A DNA stretch of 32,507 nt from a bacterium (GCA_030650415.1 JAUSEG010000044.1:1-32507), one strand, 5' to 3'. Positions 13,739 to 20,735 are shown, counted from the stretch's first letter. Program-made: numbers and translations. The notes: generated by a model from the letters alone, not told the origin.

Positions 13739-14875
13739 ATGACGAAAAAACCTATGTTTATAAGGAGAAAAATCGATACTAAAATACAAGAGTATTTAAA
13801 ATTGCCGGAAATACTGGCGATTGTCGGCCCGCGGCAATCAGGTAAAACCACCTATTTAGAGCATTTGATTAAGGAAAAAGGCGGTAAGTTTATATCTTTT
13901 GAAGACGTTGACGCGCTTAATCTTTTTAATCATAACATTAAAAAGTTTGTAAACGCTTACCTTTCGGATACCGATTTGCTTTGCCTTGATGAGTTTCAAT
14001 ACGCGAAAGCCGGAGGGAAAAATCTTAAATATATTTTTGACGCCTATAAGGATAAAAAGATTATTATCTCCGGCTCATCGGCCATCGATATTACCATCCA
14101 CGCCTTAAAGTATCTTGTGGGCAGGGTAATTGTCGTTAATTTTTGGCCGTTTGATAAAGATGAAATTAAAACCGTCTTTCCGCATTTTACGGAAAAGGAA
14201 TTATACGATTACTATTCGACTTATGGCGGTTATCCGAGAGTGGCGATCGCCTCGAACGATGAAGAAAGAAAAGTTATATTGAAAAATATCTATAACACGT
14301 ATTTCTTGCGCGAAGTCAAGGATATTTTGGGTTTGGTTGATGAGTATAAGATACAAAAGCTCTTAATCTATCTAGCGCAAAGCGTCGGTTCGAATATCAG
14401 CTATTCAAAATTATCAACCGCCTGCGAGCTAAACGAACGGGATGTCCGAAAATATTTGGAATTTATGAATAAAACCTTCGTGGCGTATCTGGCAACGCCG
14501 TATTTTACCAATAAGTTGAGAGAAATTGTTAAACGTCCCAAAGCCTATTTTTTTGACGTCGGTTTTTTAAATCATATTTTATCTTATGAAGCTTCGTCCG
14601 GAAAAAAGCTTGAGCAAGTCGTCATGATGGAGCTTATAAAAGCCGGGTTTGATGTAAAATATTGGCGGGATAAGCAAAATCGTGAAATGGATTTCGTGGT
14701 TTATAAAGATAATAAGATAATCGCGGCTATCGAGGCAAAGAGAGGCGGAAAATATTCGGAAAGTTTTAATACGTTTAAGAGATTGTATGCCGATATAGAG
14801 GCGAGCGTCATAACTGAAGAAACCGTTTTTTCGGCGGTTGATTCTTTGAAAGAGAATGAAAAAATAGAAAAATAA
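13739..14875 (+). CDS. AAA-type ATPase with DUF4143 C-terminus, second copy
   Basis: A 378-residue protein. Walker A VGPRQSGKTT lies at about residues 28-37, Walker B LLCLDEFQYA at about 80-89, the IISGSSAIDI sensor-like segment follows, and GRVIVVNFWPFDKDE is the family linker. GGYPRVAI, REVKDILGLVD and KTFVAYL fit DUF4143. The C-terminal REMDFVVYKDNKIIAAIEAKRGGK has the D..ExK pattern of a nuclease-like domain. It is only distantly similar to the protein at 6438-7616, so the two are not a recent duplication. The stop codon is one base before the start of the LamG gene, so they may share a transcript. The molecular role is unknown; a defence or cell-surface regulation link is speculation. 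Confidence 0.85.
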   Translation: MTKKPMFIRRKIDTKIQEYLKLPEILAIVGPRQSGKTTYLEHLIKEKGGKFISFEDVDALNLFNHNIKKFVNAYLSDTDLLCLDEFQYAKAGGKNLKYIFDAYKDKKIIISGSSAIDITIHALKYLVGRVIVVNFWPFDKDEIKTVFPHFTEKELYDYYSTYGGYPRVAIASNDEERKVILKNIYNTYFLREVKDILGLVDEYKIQKLLIYLAQSVGSNISYSKLSTACELNERDVRKYLEFMNKTFVAYLATPYFTNKLREIVKRPKAYFFDVGFLNHILSYEASSGKKLEQVVMMELIKAGFDVKYWRDKQNREMDFVVYKDNKIIAAIEAKRGGKYSESFNTFKRLYADIEASVITEETVFSAVDSLKENEKIEK

Positions 14876-14876
14876 T

Positions 14877-17141
14877 ATGGCAAATAATAAAATAAAAAAT
14901 TTTGAATTTTTAAAGAAGAATGTTCTTCTGGTTTTTATTTTCATTCTGTTTTCCGTTCTCTATGCTCCATGCTCCGTTCCAACCGCTCACGCCGCGACTA
15001 TCGCTAAACCGATAAATTTTCTTTCCATAAATACCGGCCTCGTCGGCTGGTGGACCTTTGACGGGAAAGATACCCCTTGGACTTCGGCGACGGCCGCCAC
15101 TACTTTGGACAAATCAGGAAATGGTAATACAGGCACACTGACCAACATGGCTCAAGCAACGAGTCCAGTGGCAGGCAAAATCGGGCAGGGGTTGAAGTTT
15201 GACGGGACGAATGATTATGTGAATGCTGGAACACCTGCAAGTTTAAGTCTTACCTCACAAGTTACTGTAGGTGTATGGATAAAAGCCTCTTCAGCTAATC
15301 CAAGTGGCTATGGAGTAGCTTATGTTATCAAAGGAACACCTGGCGGATCCGCTCCAGGATACGGGATTATTCAATCGGGCGGTAGTTATGCGACACTTCA
15401 GATTCAAGGTACTAATCTAAATTCTAATTTTTCAGGTTATGACAATAAATGGCATTACGTTGTCGGAACATATGATGGTTCTAATATGAGGATATATGTA
15501 GATGGAGTACAAAAAAACTCTGTAGGTAAGACAGGTGCGATGGACACAACAGGATATAATTTTCATATAGGAACAAGAAGTTCAGTCCCGACTTATTTTC
15601 AAGGATTACTCGACGACGTCCGTATCTACAACCGCGTGCTGTCGGCTACCGAGATCACCCAACTCTACAACTTCGGCTTATCGAAATATAATGTAACTCC
15701 TAAATATGGTGTAACCTCCGGTCTCGTCGGGCACTGGACCTTTGACGGTAAAGACACGCCATGGACAAGTGCAACTGCTGCGACGACTTTGGATAAATCA
15801 GGTAATGGAAATACTGGCACACTGACAAGTATGGCAAGAGCAACGAGTCCAGTGGCGGGCAAAATCGGGCAGGGGTTGAAGTTTGACGGGAATAATAACG
15901 CCATCAAGGTGCCGAGGACGAGCAGTATCAACGACATGGGGACTTTTTCTCTGGCATTTTGGGCGAATATACGACCACAATCCAATGTCTGTGGTGCAAA
16001 TGATTACTTTTTCAGTAAAGCTAATTCGGGAATCAATGGATGGGAACTTAGTAAAGAAGTAACCTGTCGTCTGCATTTTCAGGCTGATTTTGATGGCGCA
16101 ACCAATCTTATAAAATATTCGTCGACAAATTCGATCGTTACCAATAAATGGCAATTCTGGGTGGTCACATGGGACGGCTCAACTTCCGCAGCCAACGTTC
16201 ATATTTATAAGAATGGCATAGAAGATACAGGGGGTACTGGCAATAGTGATGGTGCTGGTGCCAGAGTAACTGACAGCGGAAGAGATTTGTACATTTCAAA
16301 TTGGGCAGGCTTCACTAACTCTATAGACGGCCTCATCGACGACGTCCGCATTTACAACCGCGTACTTTCCGCTACCGAAATCACCCAGCTCTATAATATC
16401 GGCGCGGCCACGAAAGTCGCTGCCTCGCCTCGCGCCACTTCCGGCATCGGCTTAAACGCTGGGTTGGTCGGTTATTGGACTTTTGACGGAAAAGACACAC
16501 CATGGACCTCAGCCACTGCCGCGACAACTTTAGACAAAAGTGGAAATGGAAATACTGGGACACTGACAAGTATGGCTAGAGCAACCAGTCCAGTGGCAGG
16601 GAAGATAGGGCAGGGGCTGAAGTTCGATGGGGGGGATGACTGTGTCAATGCAGGCGCTAATTCTTCCCTCAATATTACAGGCGCGGTTACAGTTTCAGCG
16701 TGGGTAAGGGTGGTAGCATCTGCCGCTAGTAAGTCGATTGTTTCTAAAAGTACTGTTGGTGGTAGTTCAGCAACTCAACAATATCATCTTTATAATGTGG
16801 GGAGTAATTCAATAGGATTTGTTGTCGGGAATAGCACAACATCCCTAATCTCAAGAACTGCTAATAATACTGTACCTAATAATATATGGAGTTTTGTATT
16901 AGGATCTTATGATGGAGCTGGCAGAACGACTTTTTATTTTAATGGTGTGCAAGTAGATACTGATTATGATGCGACAGTAGGCGTTTTAAATCAATCTGGT
17001 AAAAACCTAAATATTGGTGGAACGCATGGAAGTTCCTCTTGTAATGGTGGATATTTCAATGGCTCCATCGACGACGTCCGTGTCTACAACCGCGCACTGT
17101 CGGCTTCGGAAATTCAACAGTTATATAATTTAGGGAGGTAG
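14877..17141 (+). CDS. Secreted protein with three LamG (concanavalin-like) domains
   Basis: A 754-residue protein. A basic start is followed by a hydrophobic segment and an AHAA-type cleavage site near residue 38. Three LamG/jelly-roll domains follow at about 50-265, 283-510 and 530-754. Each opens with GLVG.WTFDGKDTPWTSAT and IGQGLKFDG and closes with IDDVRIYNR.LSA.EI.QLYN. Such domains bind glycans or proteins at the cell surface. The domain edges are nearly identical in DNA, while the interiors differ and are more AT-rich, so the interiors look exchanged. The signal-peptide codons at 14952-14985 are the reverse complement of the purine-rich repeat found in many spacers here. Tails of other LamG genes are scattered downstream. 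Confidence 0.85.
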   Translation: MANNKIKNFEFLKKNVLLVFIFILFSVLYAPCSVPTAHAATIAKPINFLSINTGLVGWWTFDGKDTPWTSATAATTLDKSGNGNTGTLTNMAQATSPVAGKIGQGLKFDGTNDYVNAGTPASLSLTSQVTVGVWIKASSANPSGYGVAYVIKGTPGGSAPGYGIIQSGGSYATLQIQGTNLNSNFSGYDNKWHYVVGTYDGSNMRIYVDGVQKNSVGKTGAMDTTGYNFHIGTRSSVPTYFQGLLDDVRIYNRVLSATEITQLYNFGLSKYNVTPKYGVTSGLVGHWTFDGKDTPWTSATAATTLDKSGNGNTGTLTSMARATSPVAGKIGQGLKFDGNNNAIKVPRTSSINDMGTFSLAFWANIRPQSNVCGANDYFFSKANSGINGWELSKEVTCRLHFQADFDGATNLIKYSSTNSIVTNKWQFWVVTWDGSTSAANVHIYKNGIEDTGGTGNSDGAGARVTDSGRDLYISNWAGFTNSIDGLIDDVRIYNRVLSATEITQLYNIGAATKVAASPRATSGIGLNAGLVGYWTFDGKDTPWTSATAATTLDKSGNGNTGTLTSMARATSPVAGKIGQGLKFDGGDDCVNAGANSSLNITGAVTVSAWVRVVASAASKSIVSKSTVGGSSATQQYHLYNVGSNSIGFVVGNSTTSLISRTANNTVPNNIWSFVLGSYDGAGRTTFYFNGVQVDTDYDATVGVLNQSGKNLNIGGTHGSSSCNGGYFNGSIDDVRVYNRALSASEIQQLYNLGR

Positions 17142-17186
17142 GGAGGAGAAAAAAGAGGACGGAGAACAGAATTTAGAATATAGAAT

Positions 17187-17213
17187 AAAAAAAATTGGCA
17201 AAGAATGCCAACC
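17187..17213 (-). terminator. Terminator of membrane-peptide operon 1
   Basis: On the minus strand TTGGCA/TGCCAA with a short loop, followed by eight T (17194-17187). The same terminator ends operon 2 at 19891-19865. Confidence 0.75.
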
Positions 17214-17251
17214 TTAATTAAGAAGCGGAAAATACCGCGGCTAAAGCAGAA

Positions 17252-17341
17252 CTAGAAATTTTTGGGGTGATGAAAAAAGATGAGGCCGAAAAGAATCAAC
17301 AAAATTACCCCCATGATAATGTAGAGAGTGAGATCGTTCAT
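17252..17341 (-). CDS. Single-span membrane peptide, operon 1 gene 3
   Basis: A 29-residue peptide: MNDLTLYIIMGVILLILF then GLIFFHHPKNF. One hydrophobic span of about 18 residues and a short basic tail. It follows gene 2 by 4 bases and is followed by an intrinsic terminator. Its counterpart in operon 2 (19930-20013) is also a single-span peptide of similar size with a basic end. No known family is recognised. The conserved gene order and promoter-terminator framing are the argument that it is real. Confidence 0.5.
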   Translation of the reverse strand: MNDLTLYIIMGVILLILFGLIFFHHPKNF

Positions 17342-17347
17342 AATAAT

Positions 17348-17434
17348 TTATTTACCGCGGCTATTGGCAATGAAAATATATCCAATAATGAGAACAATAC
17401 CGATTATAATGTAGGCGACGAGGAGATTGTTCAT
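17348..17434 (-). CDS. Single-span membrane peptide, operon 1 gene 2
   Basis: A 28-residue peptide: MNNLLVAYIIIGIVLIIG then YIFIANSRGK. One membrane span ending in a basic tail. Its ATG overlaps the stop of gene 1 (ATGA), a classic coupling arrangement. The equivalent peptide in operon 2 spans 20018-20119. No family is recognised. Confidence 0.5.
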   Translation of the reverse strand: MNNLLVAYIIIGIVLIIGYIFIANSRGK

Positions 17435-17637
17435 AATTTTGAATTAGACAATAATTTAAGCCCGATCAGGAAAGCAAATACTGCTAAAATAATTCCCGCG
17501 GAAAAAGTAAGCAGATTAAAATCCTTGCCGGCGATTCCCGGCGCGAAGATGGAAACGAAAGTGGAACCGACCAGCAGTTTTGACAAGTCAATTAAATATT
17601 CCGCGGTTTTTTCTAATTGAAATTCAGTCAATTTCAT
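17431..17637 (-). CDS. Two-span small membrane protein, operon 1 gene 1
   Basis: A 68-residue protein. A short amphipathic start (FQLEKTAEYLIDLSKLL) is followed by two membrane spans (GSTFVSIFAPGIAG and LTFSAGIILAVFAFLIGL). It resembles the protein at 20127-20312 in length, in the LEK....D.... start and in the F.S.F.S segment. A TTGACA-N18-TATAAT promoter lies 11 bases upstream. The overlapping + strand frame at 17267-17620 is a shadow: it covers three minus-strand frames with membrane character, a promoter and a terminator. Confidence 0.65.
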   Translation of the reverse strand: MKLTEFQLEKTAEYLIDLSKLLVGSTFVSIFAPGIAGKDFNLLTFSAGIILAVFAFLIGLKLLSNSKL

Positions 17638-17647
17638 AACAATAATA

Positions 17648-17677
17648 ATTATATCAAGAAGAGCTGAAGAATGTCAA
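17648..17677 (-). promoter_or_regulatory. Promoter of membrane-peptide operon 1
   Basis: Consensus TTGACA (17677-17672), 18-nt spacer, TATAAT (17653-17648). The leader is only a few bases long. Confidence 0.7.
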
Positions 17678-17691
17678 ATTCTAGTCTGGCG

Positions 17692-17809
17692 AGATCGACG
17701 ATGTCCGCCCCGTACCAAATCGGAGTACCGATTGCTACGGGGCAGGCATCTACCCTTCGACTCGCAGACTCGCTCAGGGCAAGTAACCGCGCGCTGTCGG
17801 CCACCGAAA
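17692..17809 (+). pseudogene. LamG gene 3' scar carrying another repeat
   Basis: gagatcgacgatgtccgc is the Glu-Ile-Asp-Asp-Val-Arg end motif of LamG genes. It is interrupted by a repeat (17711-17786: a cggagtaccg palindrome, then acccttcgactcgcagactc and gctcagggcaag), and resumes with aaccgcgcgctgtcggccac for Asn-Arg-Ala-Leu-Ser-Ala. A family C element follows. The same arrangement recurs at 18330-18575 and 20386-20523. Confidence 0.65.
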
Positions 17810-17859
17810 TTCACCCTGTTAAATAGGCTTCGCCTCCCGAAGGGATTTAACGGGGTGAA
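17810..17859. repeat. Family C palindromic element, gene-less copy
   Basis: ttcaccctgttaaat, inner stem around aggcttcgcctcccgaaggg, then atttaacggggtgaa. Length is 50 bp. Confidence 0.75.
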
Positions 17860-17928
17860 CCCGCGCTGGACAATCAATATGTATCTTTTAATAACATCGG
17901 CTTTAACCATTTAATCAGAAAGCTATCC

Positions 17929-18201
17929 TTGCGCTCTCGCAGTGAGCAGAAAAGAAGGTTTTTGCTTCTGCCCAGAGCTGAAGCCATAATTAAAAACCCC
18001 AAAGTGACTATTATGTACAGAAAAGAAGAAAAGAAAATCTTAATTAAGAAAAGAGAGGCAAGAATATTGAAAGAATCAGCGGTTCATTATTGGACTTTTG
18101 TTTATTTTACCGATGCCAAGAGGATAAAAGTCGTGGTTCGCCAAATTAATAATGGCGCCAAGCATTTTTACAGTATAATGGATAAAAAAATAGAAAAATA
18201 A
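17929..18201 (+). CDS. Small basic hypothetical protein
   Basis: Up to 90 residues; the start is uncertain because the first 15 codons lie next to a LamG scar. The credible core begins around AEAIIKNPKVTI and continues VHYWTFVYFTDAKRIKVVVR, then QINNGAKHFYSIMDKK. The alternation of a helix with three strands and the RIKVVVRQ...KHFYS ending resemble small RelE/EndoU-like toxin or phage-associated nucleases widespread in CPR, but I do not recognise a named family and no catalytic residues can be assigned. It stands alone. A minus-strand small RNA unit with a perfect three-way-junction fold converges immediately behind its stop. Confidence 0.55.
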   Translation: MRSRSEQKRRFLLLPRAEAIIKNPKVTIMYRKEEKKILIKKREARILKESAVHYWTFVYFTDAKRIKVVVRQINNGAKHFYSIMDKKIEK

Positions 18202-18282
18202 AAAACCCGCCTTTAAGGCAGGTGTTTTATACGCTTGCTATCAACTCAAATGTTGATAGGGGCTCTCGCCCCGCAAGCGTAT
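18196..18282 (-). ncRNA. Candidate small RNA with a perfect three-way junction
   Basis: The closing stem ATACGCTTGC/GCAAGCGTAT (10 bp, 18282-18273 with 18238-18229) encloses two hairpins: GGGGC-GAGA-GCCCC (a GNRA tetraloop on the minus strand, 18272-18259) and TATCAAC-ATTTGA-GTTGATA (18258-18239), with no unpaired base between them. Then follows a terminator CCTGCC/GGCGGG (18222-18206) and a T run. The promoter is at 18314-18287. Confidence 0.55.
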
Positions 18283-18286
18283 TATA

Positions 18287-18314
18287 AACATATCATATTA
18301 TAAAATTATGTCAA
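18287..18314 (-). promoter_or_regulatory. Minus-strand promoter, TTGACA type
   Basis: TTGACA (18314-18309), 16-nt spacer, TATGTT (18292-18287), facing the three-way-junction RNA. Confidence 0.45.
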
Positions 18315-18385
18315 ATTTATGGTTTACAGCCTAATTGATGACGTCCGGCCCCCCATGCCAAGTCGGAGTACCGATTGCTACGGTG

Positions 18386-18437
18386 TTCACCCTGTTAAAT
18401 AGCTTTGCTCCGGCTTCGCCGGATTTAACAGGGTAAA
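18386..18437. repeat. Family C element inserted within another repeat
   Basis: ttcaccctgttaaat, inner stem, atttaacagggtaaa. Compared with the uninterrupted repeat at 17711-17786, it replaces about 7 bases after attgctacgg. Confidence 0.75.
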
Positions 18438-18500
18438 CATCTACCCTTCGACTCGCAGACTCGCTCAGGGCAAGCAACCGCGATCTTGCCCCGTTAGAAG

Positions 18501-18550
18501 TTCACCCTGTTAAATAGGCTTCGCCTCCCGAAGGGATTTAACAGGGTAAA
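18501..18550. repeat. Family C palindromic element, gene-less copy
   Basis: ttcaccctgttaaataggc to gggatttaacagggtaaa, nearly identical to the copy at 17810-17859. Confidence 0.75.
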
Positions 18551-18590
18551 GCAGTTATATAATTTGGGAAGATAGGAAAATATAGGAAAT

Positions 18591-18651
18591 TGACACAAAA
18601 TAATGTATAATTGTGTCATTATGGCACAATAAATATAAAAATATGACACAA
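18591..18651 (+). promoter_or_regulatory. Operator cluster of the HTH-Fic gene
   Basis: TGACACAA (18591-18598) and its complement TTGTGTCA (18611-18618) form a perfect 8-bp inverted repeat. Further half sites are TGGCACAA (18622-18629) and TGACACAA (18644-18651), the last overlapping the start codon. The arrangement suggests autorepression by the protein's own N-terminal helix-turn-helix. Confidence 0.6.
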
Positions 18652-19695
18652 TTAACTAAGAGACAGCAGAAAATAATTGATTTTATTGCCGCAAAAAACC
18701 AGGTTCAAAACCAAGAAATCGTTGATTTTTTTATTGCCGATAATGATCCGCTATCCAGAGAAACCGTGGCCAGAGAATTAAGAGAGCTTGTGGCTCTAAG
18801 ATATTTAATTAAGACCGGCCGGGGCAGAGGCGTAGCGTATAGTTTAGTTGAAGTTCATCCCTTGCTTAAGCCGATTGGCTTTGAAGAATATTTATCAAAG
18901 GACCAGGACGTAAGAGCGCCTGGAGTTATTAATTTTGATCCGAACGTCATTGCGAAATTATCCGGGCTTTTTAATCCGGAAGAAATTAAGGAACTGCAAA
19001 AAAAAGGCGATGATTTTAAAAAGAGGATCGCCAATCTATCTCCGACGATTATTCAAAAAGAGTATGAGAGAATTACCATAGAACTTTCCTGGAAGTCATC
19101 AAAAATCGAGGGCAATACTTATTCCTTGATAGATACGGAAATTTTAATTAAAGATCATAAAGAAGCTCCGGGCCACAAAAAAGAAGAAGCGGTGATGATT
19201 CTTAATCATAAAAAAGCCCTTGACTATATTTTTAAAAACAAAGAAAAATTCAAGCGAATATCATTGCGCGATATAGAAGATGTCCATAGATTGCTGGTTC
19301 AAGATTTGAACGTTCAGTTTGGCCTGCGGTCTAAAGCAGTGGGAATTACCGGCACAAATTACCGGCCGCTTGATAATCTTTATCAGATTAGGGAAGCAAT
19401 GGAAAAAATGTCAGAAAAAATAAACGAAACATCCGATCCGTGGACGAAGGCGCTTATAGCGCTACTGTCAATTTCCCATATTCAGCCGTTTGAAGATGGA
19501 AACAAGAGAACCTCGCGTCTGATAGCGAACGCTTGCCTGATCGCCGGAGATGTCTGCCCGCTGTCTTTTCGCAGTGTCAACGAGAGCGATTACAAGAAGG
19601 CTATTTTGCTTTTTTATGAGTTGGGAAACGCTTCGCTTATGAAAAAGATATTTTTGGAGCAGTTTAATTTTGCGGTTAATAACTATTTTTTATAG
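18643..19695 (+). CDS. Winged-helix Fic-family protein with variant Fic motif
   Basis: A 350-residue protein from ATG 18643; the longer GTG start at 18613 lies inside the operator. Residues about 1-70 are a winged helix (RQQKIIDFIAAKNQVQNQEI, LSRETVARELREL, wing GRGRGVAY). An inhibitory-helix motif SSKIEGN (pattern S/T-x3-E-G-N) stands near residue 150. The Fic core is FGLRSKAVGITGTNYRPL, then HIQPFEDGNKRTSR near 279-292. In canonical Fic AMP-transferases the residue before PF is the catalytic His; here it is Gln, with a His two residues earlier. This HIQPF form may be a regular subfamily variant. Likely a self-regulated Fic toxin-type or signalling enzyme; activity is uncertain because of the variant. 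Confidence 0.8.
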   Translation: MTQLTKRQQKIIDFIAAKNQVQNQEIVDFFIADNDPLSRETVARELRELVALRYLIKTGRGRGVAYSLVEVHPLLKPIGFEEYLSKDQDVRAPGVINFDPNVIAKLSGLFNPEEIKELQKKGDDFKKRIANLSPTIIQKEYERITIELSWKSSKIEGNTYSLIDTEILIKDHKEAPGHKKEEAVMILNHKKALDYIFKNKEKFKRISLRDIEDVHRLLVQDLNVQFGLRSKAVGITGTNYRPLDNLYQIREAMEKMSEKINETSDPWTKALIALLSISHIQPFEDGNKRTSRLIANACLIAGDVCPLSFRSVNESDYKKAILLFYELGNASLMKKIFLEQFNFAVNNYFL

Positions 19696-19725
19696 AATTA
19701 TAAGAATTAATATGGGGAAAATAAA

Positions 19726-19793
19726 ATTCCCCTAACCCCTGCCCGCAAAGCTTCGCTTGCGATAGCAGGCGGGCCCTTTATCAAGGGGGAAAT
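19726..19793. repeat. Palindromic repeat of another family
   Basis: attcccctaacccctgcccgc pairs across an inner stem (aaagcttcgctt, gcgatagcaggcgggc) with ccctttatcaagggggaaat. It is immediately followed by a LamG tail scar. Confidence 0.5.
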
Positions 19794-19797
19794 AGGG

Positions 19798-19821
19798 CAG
19801 TTGTATAATATAGGAAGGTAG
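19798..19821 (+). pseudogene. LamG gene tail scar
   Basis: cag ttg tat aat ata gga agg tag reads Gln-Leu-Tyr-Asn-Ile-Gly-Arg-stop, the terminal residues of the LamG proteins. It is followed by the purine-rich stretch and the same terminator as after the intact LamG gene (17187-17213). Confidence 0.6.
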
Positions 19822-19864
19822 GGAACGGAGAACAGAGATTAGAATAAAAAATATTATGGAAAAT

Positions 19865-19891
19865 AAAAAAAATTGGCAAAGAACGCCAACC
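19865..19891 (-). terminator. Terminator of membrane-peptide operon 2
   Basis: TTGGC/GCCAA stem on the minus strand followed by eight T, homologous to 17187-17213 including flanks. Confidence 0.75.
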
Positions 19892-19929
19892 TTAATTGAA
19901 GAGTGGAAACTGCGGTTATTGAGGAAGAT

Positions 19930-20013
19930 TTACTTTTGTTGTTTTACGGCGATGTAAATAACCAAGCCGACGGCAATGGCTAGAAAAGCGATCAGGATGT
20001 AAGTTCTAATCAT
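19930..20013 (-). CDS. Single-span membrane peptide, operon 2 gene 3
   Basis: A 27-residue peptide: MIRTYILIAFLAIAVGLV then IYIAVKQQK. One span and a basic tail. It lies 4 bases after gene 2 and before the terminator, in the same order as operon 1. Confidence 0.5.
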   Translation of the reverse strand: MIRTYILIAFLAIAVGLVIYIAVKQQK

Positions 20014-20017
20014 AAAA

Positions 20018-20119
20018 TTATTTTTCCTTTTTAGCCAAGATTCCCAACAGAATTATGGCAATGGCTAATAAGGCGCCGAGGATGTAGATGTTGATCATAA
20101 AGTTATTTATTTCATTCAT
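20018..20119 (-). CDS. Single-span membrane peptide, operon 2 gene 2
   Basis: A 33-residue peptide: MNEINNFMINIYILGALL then AIAIILLGILAKKEK. One span and a lysine-rich tail. A shorter start at the internal Met (residue 8) is possible and would make it closer in length to its operon 1 counterpart. Confidence 0.5.
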   Translation of the reverse strand: MNEINNFMINIYILGALLAIAIILLGILAKKEK

Positions 20120-20126
20120 AAAATAA

Positions 20127-20312
20127 TTATTTTTTAATTAGCAATAAACTTGATGACCAAAAGATCAAAGACAAAACCAAGCCGAGAATAATCACCGTCC
20201 AATTAGCCGAGGTATTAAAAAAGGAGCTGATAAAAACCGAAGCAAAAAATATTTGTCCGATGTCGCTGGAAATATCAGAAAGTTTTTCTAATTTTGCGTC
20301 GGAAAAAAACAT
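20127..20312 (-). CDS. Two-span small membrane protein, operon 2 gene 1
   Basis: A 61-residue protein. The amphipathic start DAKLEKLSDISSDIGQ is followed by spans FFASVFISSFF and WTVIILGLVLSLIFWSSSLLL. It is related to the protein at 17431-17637 in layout and in the LEK and F.SVFIS motifs, but diverged enough that the duplication is not recent or is under diversifying change. No named family is recognised. The protein and its two downstream peptides form a compact operon with its own promoter and terminator on the strand opposite to all neighbours. Confidence 0.65.
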   Translation of the reverse strand: MFFSDAKLEKLSDISSDIGQIFFASVFISSFFNTSANWTVIILGLVLSLIFWSSSLLLIKK

Positions 20313-20341
20313 AAATGATGGCAGATGTATAAGTAATTATA

Positions 20342-20371
20342 ATAATAGCAAAGAGAGCCAAGGAGAGTCAA
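20342..20371 (-). promoter_or_regulatory. Promoter of membrane-peptide operon 2
   Basis: TTGACT (20371-20366), 18-nt spacer, TATTAT (20347-20342), the same geometry as operon 1. Confidence 0.55.
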
Positions 20372-20385
20372 GGTGGTGTGGCAAA

Positions 20386-20523
20386 ATCGACGACGTCCGC
20401 CCCGCACCAAACCTGCCTGCCGGCAGGCAGGTCGGAGTACCGATTGCTATGGGGCAGGCATCTACCCTTCGACTCGCAGACTCGCTCAGGGCAAGTAACC
20501 ACGCGCTATAATATGGGGAAATA
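20386..20523 (+). pseudogene. LamG gene 3' scar carrying another repeat
   Basis: atcgacgacgtccgc (Ile-Asp-Asp-Val-Arg), then the cggagtaccg and cttcgactcgcag repeat as at 17711, here with an extra cctgcctgccggcaggcagg palindrome, then aaccacgcgcta and taatatgggg (Tyr-Asn-Met-Gly). It stands directly behind operon 2's promoter, as the scar at 17692 stands behind operon 1's. Confidence 0.6.
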
Positions 20524-20534
20524 ATAATTTTGCA

Positions 20535-20685
20535 TTGTCATTGCGAGGAGGCCGTACTCGGCCGACGCGGCAATCTCACGAACGGCGGAGAATAAACATA
20601 ATAAAATAGTAGCGAGATTTAATGAGATATAGATATGCGTGAGATTGCTTCGCCTCCCTGATTACAGGGGTGGCTCGCAATGACA
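20535..20685. repeat. Family A palindromic element, gene-less copy
   Basis: ttgtcattgcgaggaggcc to gcaatctcacgaa, AT-rich centre, gcgtgagattgcttcgcctc to ggctcgcaatgaca. Length is 151 bp; the centre resembles that of the 10778-10921 copy. Confidence 0.8.
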
Positions 20686-20735
20686 GAAGGGGGGGGAGGA
20701 GAGAGAACGGAGAACGGAGAACAGCGGGCGAGGAC

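Larger units (their letters stand above)
18330..18575 (+). pseudogene. LamG gene 3' scar interrupted by three repeats
   Basis: ctaattgatgacgtccg (Leu-Ile-Asp-Asp-Val-Arg) opens it and cag tta tat aat ttg gga aga tag (Gln-Leu-Tyr-Asn-Leu-Gly-Arg-stop, 18552-18575) closes it. In between are the cggagtaccg/cttcgactcgcag repeat, one family C element inserted inside that repeat (18386-18437), and a second at 18501-18550. The nesting gives an order of events: LamG tail first, then the cttcgactcg repeat, then family C. Confidence 0.65.

Noticed and set aside
17267..17620. A 117-codon open frame on the + strand
   Set aside because: It runs antisense across three minus-strand membrane frames with a consensus promoter and terminator. 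Its Asn/Glu-rich product looks like the complement of hydrophobic codons.
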